Shown here: one piece after another, positions 5,950 to 9,959 of the stretch | How the letters are laid out: each line of letters starts with the position of its first letter | Position numbering within the stretch: the stretch's first letter is position 1 | Origin: JBQCHF01 sp051953655 | Lineage (GTDB): Bacteria; Actinomycetota; Actinomycetes; Motilibacterales; Motilibacteraceae | Direction: 5' to 3' | Length of the DNA stretch: 9,959 nucleotides | NCBI GenBank assembly: GCA_051953655.1 | Contig: JBQCIO010000051.1 | Span: 1-9,959, forward strand | Notes under the pieces: generated by a model | What the model was told of the DNA's origin: nothing | The model's database searches: none | What the model saw: only the letters and a program-made list of their open reading frames with translations | Translations under genes and position numbers: made by a program

Positions 5950-5954
5950 TAGGA

Positions 5955-6161
5955 ATGGCTCAGGGCACCGTGAAGTGGTTCAACGCCGAGAAGGGCTACG
6001 GCTTCATCGCCGTGGACGACGGCGCGGACGTCTTCGTGCACTACAGCGCGATCGACATGCCGGGTTACAAGACCCTCGAGGAGAACGCCCGCGTGGAGTT
6101 CGAGATCTCGCAGGGCAGCAAGGGTCCGCAGGCCGACGGCGTGCGGCTCATCCAGGTCTGA
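5955..6161 (+). CDS. Cold-shock protein (CspA family)
   Basis: This 68-residue single cold-shock domain is a five-stranded OB fold that binds single-stranded RNA and DNA and acts as an RNA chaperone in the cytoplasm. It opens MAQGTVKWFN. RNP1 is KGYGFI (13-18) and RNP2 is VFVHYS (26-31), with the aromatic contacts W8, F9, Y15, F17, F27 and Y30 all in place. Length is normal. The ATG at 5955 is chosen because it opens the canonical domain and follows GGGAG (5945-5949) by 5 bases; an upstream in-frame GTG (5916) would add 13 residues not found in the family. The gene is monocistronic between two hairpin terminators. In Streptomyces, as I recall it, a csp gene occupies the same place next to groEL2. 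Confidence 0.96.
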   Translation: MAQGTVKWFNAEKGYGFIAVDDGADVFVHYSAIDMPGYKTLEENARVEFEISQGSKGPQADGVRLIQV

Positions 6162-6188
6162 CCGCTCGCGCAGCCTTCCGGCCGCACC

Positions 6189-6231
6189 ACGGCCCGGCAC
6201 CGTCCTCGTCCCGAGGATGGTGCCGGGCCGT
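6189..6231 (+). terminator. csp terminator, 20-bp hairpin
   Basis: Bases 6189-6208 pair with 6212-6231 around a TCC loop, giving a 20-bp stem with a single G-U pair (6202 with 6218). It starts 27 bases after the csp stop. There is no U tract, as is usual in high-GC actinobacteria. It is one of the strongest inverted repeats in the window. Confidence 0.9.
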
Positions 6232-6312
6232 CGGCGTTCTACGGGCCTGTCGCGCTGTGGCCTCGTGGCTGTCCCTTTCCGGAATGCGGAGGGTGCAATC
6301 ACGGCGGCGGCT

Positions 6313-6318
6313 GGGTAT
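6313..6318 (+). promoter_or_regulatory. GGGTAT, possible stress-sigma -10 box
   Basis: GGGTAT is identical to the -10 consensus of actinobacterial SigB/SigF-type promoters. The matching -35 (GTTT-like) is not clear: the best candidate, GTGC at 6293-6296, is a poor match. It is of interest only because the downstream gene encodes a partner-switching regulator of such sigma factors, which are often autoregulated. Confidence 0.25.
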
Positions 6319-6374
6319 GTCAGGCGGTGTCGCGGTGCGCCGGGTGGGCTGACCGACGGGATAGTCGCCGCGTA

Positions 6375-6404
6375 GTGGCACGTACGTACGTGACAAAGTA
6401 GGTC
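6375..6404 (+). promoter_or_regulatory. Candidate promoter of the LOV/SpoIIE gene
   Basis: GTGGCA (6375-6380) has 4 of 6 matches to TTGACA, and TAGGTC (6399-6404) is a partial -10 match, 18 bases apart. A perfect 14-bp palindrome lies almost entirely in the spacer. The downstream leader would be about 45 bases. The boxes alone are weak; the palindrome is the stronger signal. Confidence 0.35.
6379..6392. promoter_or_regulatory. Perfect 14-bp palindrome, candidate operator
   Basis: CACGTACGTACGTG reads identically on both strands. It sits 64 bases before the SpoIIE-family start and within the best promoter spacer, the classic position for a dimeric repressor such as a TetR/MarR-type protein. 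The cognate regulator is not in the window. Confidence 0.5.
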
Positions 6405-6455
6405 GAGTCGGGCGCGCAGAGCGCCCGGTGGAGAGGTAAGCGGAGGTCCCACGCT

Positions 6456-9089
6456 GTGAGCACGACCCCTCCGAGCCCACGGACGTCTGTGCTGGGGCCA
6501 GGGGCGCTGGACGGAACCGCCGGCGCGGTGGCCGCGGCGGTGACCAGCAGCGACCGGGTCTCCCGCAGCGACCTGCCCCGCGTCCTGCACGACGCCACCG
6601 CGGCTCTGGTCATGCTCGACACCTCCAGCGGCCGGGTGACCTACGGCAACCCCGCGGCGCGCGAGCTCGCCGACCTCCCGCTGCCCGCCCTGGCCGCCGA
6701 CTGGGCCGAGGCCGCGGGCCTGCGCGCGCCCCGCGGTGCCGCCAACCCCCTGGAGGCGGCCGCCCGCGGCGAGGCCGTCAACGGCGCACCCCTGGTGCAG
6801 CACGCTGTGGAGGACTCGCCAGGACGCGTCCTCTGGCTGACGGCGTTCCCCCTCCCGCGGATCGCCGGGCTCAACCAGGCCGCGCTCGTCGTGCTTCTGC
6901 CGGTCGACCACGGCTCGGCCGACGTCATCGCCGACGACCTCCACCTGCGGGCCCTGGTGGCCGCCGGGCTCTCGTTCACCATCAGCGACCCGCACCTCGA
7001 GGACAACCCGCTGGTCTGGGTGAACCCCGCGTTCACCGCGATGACCGGCTACAGCGAGGAGGAGCTGCTCGGACGCAACTGCCGGTTCCTCCAGGGGCCC
7101 GACACCGACCCGGAGGCGGTCGCCCGGCTGCGGGCCGGCATCCAGGCGCGCCAGGTCTGCCAGGAGGTGCTGCTGAACCACCGCAAGGACGGCACGGCGT
7201 TCTGGAGCGAAGTCTCCGTCAGCCCGGTCTTCGACGGCGAGGGCAACCTCACCCACTACGTCGGCGTGCAGGCCGACGTCACCGCCCGGGTCGAGGCGCA
7301 GCTCGAGCGCGAGGCGCACCTGTCCGCCGAGCGGACTGCGCGAGCCGAGGCCGAGCGGGTGCAGGCCCGGCTCGAGCTGCTCGCCGACGCCACCGAGGGG
7401 CTGGTGGCCACCCTCGACGTCGAGGAGGCGCTGGGTCGGCTGGCCGACGTGGTGGTGCCACGGCTGGCGGACTGGTGCGTGGTCGACCTGGTCGTGGACG
7501 AGGACGGGCGCGGCACGCACCAGGTGGTGAGCCGCCACGTGGACCCGCAGGCCGGGCCGGACCTGGCCAGGGTGGAGCGGCTGCAGCCGCGAGGGCTGCT
7601 GCCGGACGCGCCGATCCGCCGGGTCATCGACAGCGGCGAGCCGCTGCTGCTGCGCGACGTCGCCGGGCTGGACACCAGCGGCCACGCCACCGAGGAGCTG
7701 CTGGCCGCCTATGCCGCCCTGGGGCTGGCCTCGGCCATCGTGGTCCCGCTCGTGGGGCGCAACGAGGTGCTCGGCACCCTGCTGCTCGGTCGCGGCGACG
7801 GCGGCCGCTCCGCCTACGACGAGGAGGACCTGCGCCTGGCCATCGACCTGTCCCGCCGGGCCGCCCTCATCGTCGACAACGCCCGCCTCTACAACCGCGA
7901 GCACCGCACGGCCGAGGCGCTCCAGCGCAGCATGCTCCCGGTGCTGCCGGCCGTGCCCGGGCTCGACATCGCCGCGCGCTACCTGCCCGGCGGGGTGGGC
8001 GCCGCCGTGGGCGGCGACTGGTACGACCTGCTCCAGCTGCCCGACGGCACGGTCGGCGTGGCCATCGGCGACGTCATGGGCCACGACATGGCTGCCGCGG
8101 CCGCGATGGGGCAGCTGCGCTCGGTGCTGCGCAGCTACGCCTGGCAGCGGCAGAACCCGGCCCAGGTGCTCGACAGCCTCGACCAGCTGGTGCAGGGCCT
8201 GGACATGGCCCAGCTGGCCACGACCGTCTTCGCGCGGATCGTCTTCGACGAGGACCCCGACAGCCAGCACGTCACCCTGGACTACGCCAACGCCGGGCAC
8301 CTGCCGCCGATGGTCCGGCTGCCCGACGGGCGGGTCGAGCAGCTGAACGAGGGATGGTCGGTGCTCATCGGCGCCCCGGGCGGCGCCCCGCGAGCACAGG
8401 CGCGGGTCCGGCTCCCGGTTGGCTCCACCCTGCTCATGGTCACCGACGGTCTGGTCGAGGTCCGCGGCGAGGACATCGAGCTGGGCCTGAAGCGGCTCGA
8501 GCACGCCCTCGGCGAGAGCGCCGCCCGGACGGCCGAGGAGCTGTGCGACGAGCTCGTCCGCGCTCTGCGCGCCGACGAGCGCGAGGACGACACCGCGCTG
8601 CTGGCGGTGCGGCTCATCGGCGCCGCGCCGGGCACCAGCGCGGCCGGGCGCAACACCGAGCCGTCCACCGGGGCGGCCACCCTGGTCGGCGTCCGCGAGG
8701 TGCTGCTCCCGGCCGAGCCGGCCAGCGCCCGGGTCGCCCGCCGGGTCATCCGCGCCGCGCTCGGTGGGCTGCAGGACCTCGCCGAGGTCGAGCTGGTCGA
8801 GTCCGCGGTGCTGCTCACCACCGAGCTGGTCGGCAACGCGATCACCCACGGCGCGGGGGACGTCGGGCTGCGCGTGGAGGTCGGCGACCGGCGGGTGCGG
8901 GTGGAGGTCGACGACGCCGACCCGCGGCTGCCGGTGCGGCGCGAGCAGCAGCTCGAGGGCGGCCTGCCCGGGGAGAACGGGCGAGGGATCTTCCTCGTCG
9001 AGGCGATCGCCGACCGCTGGGGCGCCGAGCAGGTCGGCGCCGGCAAGCGGGTCTGGTTCGAGCTCGACCGGGCCTCGACCCCGCGCTGA
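6456..9089 (+). CDS. LOV-GAF-PP2C-HATPase partner-switching regulator
   Basis: This is an 877-residue soluble signalling protein. Domains in order: a degenerate PAS-like region (about 40-150); a LOV-type PAS (about 165-277) with GRNCRFLQ, so C209 is the expected photo-adduct cysteine, plus N241 and Q272 as flavin contacts; a short helical linker (277-305); GAF (about 305-480); and a PP2C/SpoIIE phosphatase (about 490-720) with GGDWYD (519-524), GDVMGHD (538-544), AGHLPP, TDGLVE (D664) and DDTALL (D711, D712). Last is an RsbW-like HATPase (about 745-870) with ELVGNAITHG (N794) and GRGIFLVE. Metal and ATP residues appear intact. In partner switching the phosphatase dephosphorylates an anti-anti-sigma factor (STAS protein) and the kinase phosphorylates it; here both lie in one chain, probably governed by blue light and a GAF ligand (inference). 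The GTG start follows GGAGG (6442-6446) by 9 bases. The gene is monocistronic, with no sigma or STAS gene adjacent. Confidence 0.92.
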   Translation: MSTTPPSPRTSVLGPGALDGTAGAVAAAVTSSDRVSRSDLPRVLHDATAALVMLDTSSGRVTYGNPAARELADLPLPALAADWAEAAGLRAPRGAANPLEAAARGEAVNGAPLVQHAVEDSPGRVLWLTAFPLPRIAGLNQAALVVLLPVDHGSADVIADDLHLRALVAAGLSFTISDPHLEDNPLVWVNPAFTAMTGYSEEELLGRNCRFLQGPDTDPEAVARLRAGIQARQVCQEVLLNHRKDGTAFWSEVSVSPVFDGEGNLTHYVGVQADVTARVEAQLEREAHLSAERTARAEAERVQARLELLADATEGLVATLDVEEALGRLADVVVPRLADWCVVDLVVDEDGRGTHQVVSRHVDPQAGPDLARVERLQPRGLLPDAPIRRVIDSGEPLLLRDVAGLDTSGHATEELLAAYAALGLASAIVVPLVGRNEVLGTLLLGRGDGGRSAYDEEDLRLAIDLSRRAALIVDNARLYNREHRTAEALQRSMLPVLPAVPGLDIAARYLPGGVGAAVGGDWYDLLQLPDGTVGVAIGDVMGHDMAAAAAMGQLRSVLRSYAWQRQNPAQVLDSLDQLVQGLDMAQLATTVFARIVFDEDPDSQHVTLDYANAGHLPPMVRLPDGRVEQLNEGWSVLIGAPGGAPRAQARVRLPVGSTLLMVTDGLVEVRGEDIELGLKRLEHALGESAARTAEELCDELVRALRADEREDDTALLAVRLIGAAPGTSAAGRNTEPSTGAATLVGVREVLLPAEPASARVARRVIRAALGGLQDLAEVELVESAVLLTTELVGNAITHGAGDVGLRVEVGDRRVRVEVDDADPRLPVRREQQLEGGLPGENGRGIFLVEAIADRWGAEQVGAGKRVWFELDRASTPR

Positions 9090-9106
9090 GGGGACGCCGT
9101 CCCCTC
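9088..9106 (+). terminator. Short hairpin at the end of the LOV/SpoIIE gene
   Basis: GAGGGGAC (9088-9095), beginning inside the stop codon, pairs with GTCCCCTC (9099-9106) around a GCC loop, giving an 8-bp stem. No U tract follows. It is a plausible but modest terminator. Confidence 0.5.
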
Positions 9107-9177
9107 CGGTCCCGGCCCCGGCGCCGAACAGCGGGCGGTCCGGCAGGGCCGGCGTCCGTGCGCGCTCCCGGCCGCGG

Positions 9178-9204
9178 CTTGCACTCACCCCAGGCGAGTG
9201 CTAA
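9178..9204. promoter_or_regulatory. CIRCE element 1 (HrcA operator)
   Basis: CTTGCACTC-N9-GAGTGCTAA matches the CIRCE consensus TTAGCACTC-N9-GAGTGCTAA, with a perfect right arm and 7 of 9 in the left arm. HrcA binds such sites and represses chaperonin genes until heat shock. The element overlaps the whole probable groEL promoter. Confidence 0.92.
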
Positions 9205-9207
9205 TCA
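9179..9207 (+). promoter_or_regulatory. groEL promoter embedded in CIRCE
   Basis: TTGCAC (9179-9184) is a good -35 box inside the left CIRCE arm. TAATCA (9202-9207), 17 bases later, is a weak -10 at the end of the right arm. This arrangement recurs upstream of actinobacterial groEL genes. The start would be near 9214, giving a leader of roughly 155 bases with no other strong signal than further CIRCE half-sites. Confidence 0.65.
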
Positions 9208-9212
9208 TGGCG

Positions 9213-9239
9213 TTAGCACTCGCTCAGTGAGAGTGACAG
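9213..9239. promoter_or_regulatory. CIRCE element 2, degenerate right arm
   Basis: TTAGCACTC (9213-9221) is a perfect left arm. At the correct N9 spacing the right arm is GAGTGACAG (9231-9239), which keeps GAGTG but drifts afterwards. A further half-site, GAGTGATAA (9245-9253), matches 8 of 9 but lies 23 bases from the left arm. HrcA occupancy here would block early elongation or initiation. Confidence 0.75.
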
Positions 9240-9371
9240 AGCGAGAGTGATAACGCCGGGCACAGGCAGCGAGGGTCACGGACGGTCGCCAGGACGGCGA
9301 CGCGCACCGGGCCCGTCCGTCGCGGGCGCTCCTGGGCTCACTACCACCCGTACCGGGAGGACCGGAACCGC

Positions 9372-9959
9372 ATGGCGAAGATCATCGCGTTCGACGAGGA
9401 GGCGCGGCGCGGCCTCGAGCGGGGCATGAACCAGCTCGCCGACGCCGTCAAGGTGACGCTCGGCCCCAAGGGCCGCAACGTCGTCCTCGAGAAGAAGTGG
9501 GGCGCGCCGACCATCACGAACGACGGCGTCTCCATCGCCAAGGAGATCGAGCTCGAGGACCCCTACGAGAAGATCGGGGCCGAGCTGGTCAAGGAGGTCG
9601 CCAAGAAGACCGACGACGTCGCCGGCGACGGCACGACGACGGCGACCGTCCTGGCCCAGGCGCTGGTCCGCGAGGGCCTGCGCAACGTGGCCGCCGGCGC
9701 CAACCCGATGGCCCTCAAGCGCGGCATCGAGAAGGCCGTCGAGGCCGTCTCCGCCCAGCTGCTCGAGGTCGCCAAGGACGTCGAGACGAAGGAGCAGATC
9801 GCCTCCACCGCCTCGATCTCCGCTGCTGACACCCAGATCGGCGAGATGATCGCCGAGGCCATGGACAAGGTCGGCAAGGAAGGCGTCATCACCGTCGAGG
9901 AGAGCAACACCTTCGGCCTCGAGCTCGAGCTCACCGAGGGCATGCGCTTCGACAAGGGC
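9372..9959 (+). CDS. groEL: 60-kDa chaperonin GroEL, 3' end outside window
   Basis: The first 196 residues of a protein normally about 540 long are present; the frame is open at the window end, so this is a partial gene by truncation of the window. GroEL forms a double-ring ATP-dependent folding chamber in the cytoplasm. The N-terminus MAKIIAFDEEAR, LGPKG (30-34), D51 in NDGVSIAKEI and GDGTTTATVL (85-94, D86) are the ATP-binding equatorial motifs, and the intermediate domain begins at about 135. The ATG follows GGGAGG (9355-9360) by 11 bases. There is no groES upstream, so this is the monocistronic copy, like groEL2/hsp65 of Mycobacterium, which is usually the essential one; a groES-groEL1 operon is expected elsewhere. 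Regulation by HrcA is indicated by the CIRCE sites. Confidence 0.97.
   Translation, partial: MAKIIAFDEEARRGLERGMNQLADAVKVTLGPKGRNVVLEKKWGAPTITNDGVSIAKEIELEDPYEKIGAELVKEVAKKTDDVAGDGTTTATVLAQALVREGLRNVAAGANPMALKRGIEKAVEAVSAQLLEVAKDVETKEQIASTASISAADTQIGEMIAEAMDKVGKEGVITVEESNTFGLELELTEGMRFDKG

Larger units (their letters stand above)
5600..5954. other. 355-base intergenic region between metO and csp
   Basis: No gene is supported here. The left third holds the hairpin at the metO stop, an imperfect CACGT-N6-ACGTG inverted repeat (5627-5642) of unknown meaning, and the strong metMO terminator (5701-5735). The right part holds a possible csp promoter (around 5790-5816) and about 130 bases of leader with two or three possible hairpins before the cold-shock gene. 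A short minus-strand frame opening at 5665 has no ribosome binding site and runs antisense through metO. Confidence 0.7.

Noticed and set aside
5916..6161. Longer cold-shock protein from the GTG at 5916
   Set aside because: The 13 extra residues are not part of the family and the GTG falls in a leader hairpin; the ATG at 5955 has the ribosome binding site and the canonical N-terminus.
6277..6284. TTCCGGAA palindrome
   Set aside because: An 8-bp palindrome is not unusual by chance in a region of this size, and it is far from the likely promoter.
5685..9188. 1167-codon open frame on the minus strand
   Set aside because: It is antisense to the csp gene and the LOV/SpoIIE gene, is low in recognisable motifs and rich in Gly/Ala/Arg/Val/His, and exists because high-GC third positions remove stops. 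The plus-strand genes have clear domains.
1..9959. Search by eye for tRNA, CRISPR arrays, insertion sequences and phage genes
   Set aside because: No cloverleaf, spaced repeat array, transposase or integrase motif was seen; composition is even throughout, so no sign of recent transfer.

Overview
The window is very G+C-rich, with strong G/C bias at third codon positions, GTG starts, LytR_C and HrcA/CIRCE-type features, and a MetM/MetO-type locus. Together these indicate an actinobacterium. The multi-domain SpoIIE regulator and overall gene style fit the Geodermatophilaceae/Kineosporiaceae/Frankia side of the phylum, but the family assignment is a guess. It looks like ordinary chromosome: no transposase, integrase, tRNA, rRNA or CRISPR array was seen.

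Left part (1-3817): a membrane-anchored LytR_C protein (89-709) is followed by the trehalose pair. These are otsB (+, 771-1670) and otsA (-, 1717-3177), which converge tail to tail across 46 bases. OtsA makes trehalose-6-phosphate and OtsB dephosphorylates it. Upstream of otsA on the same strand is a small unrecognised HEXXH protein (3278-3817).

Centre (3840-5735): this is the most informative part. A complete SAM-I riboswitch (3879-4010) abuts the ribosome binding site of a threonine-synthase-like PLP enzyme (4029-5327). That gene overlaps by 4 bases a 91-residue ubiquitin-fold sulfur-carrier protein ending in Gly-Gly (5324-5599), and a 15-bp hairpin terminator follows. The combination matches the MetM/MetO route, in which O-phospho-L-homoserine and a thiocarboxylated carrier give L-homocysteine. 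A SAM switch makes sense for methionine supply and little sense for threonine supply, so the usual label 'thrC' is probably misleading here.

Right part (5736-9959): a cold-shock protein gene with a long structured leader and a 20-bp terminator. Next is an 877-residue PAS-LOV-GAF-PP2C-HATPase protein that looks like a blue-light-responsive partner-switching regulator, carrying a phosphatase and an RsbW-type kinase in one chain. Its probable promoter holds a perfect 14-bp palindrome. Last is a CIRCE-controlled groEL without groES, cut by the window end.

Overall the window groups stress functions (trehalose, cold shock, chaperonin, light/stress signalling) around a SAM-regulated methionine operon. 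Similar gene order around groEL2 exists, as I recall it, in Streptomyces, and partly in Mycobacterium (LytR_C gene near groEL2).
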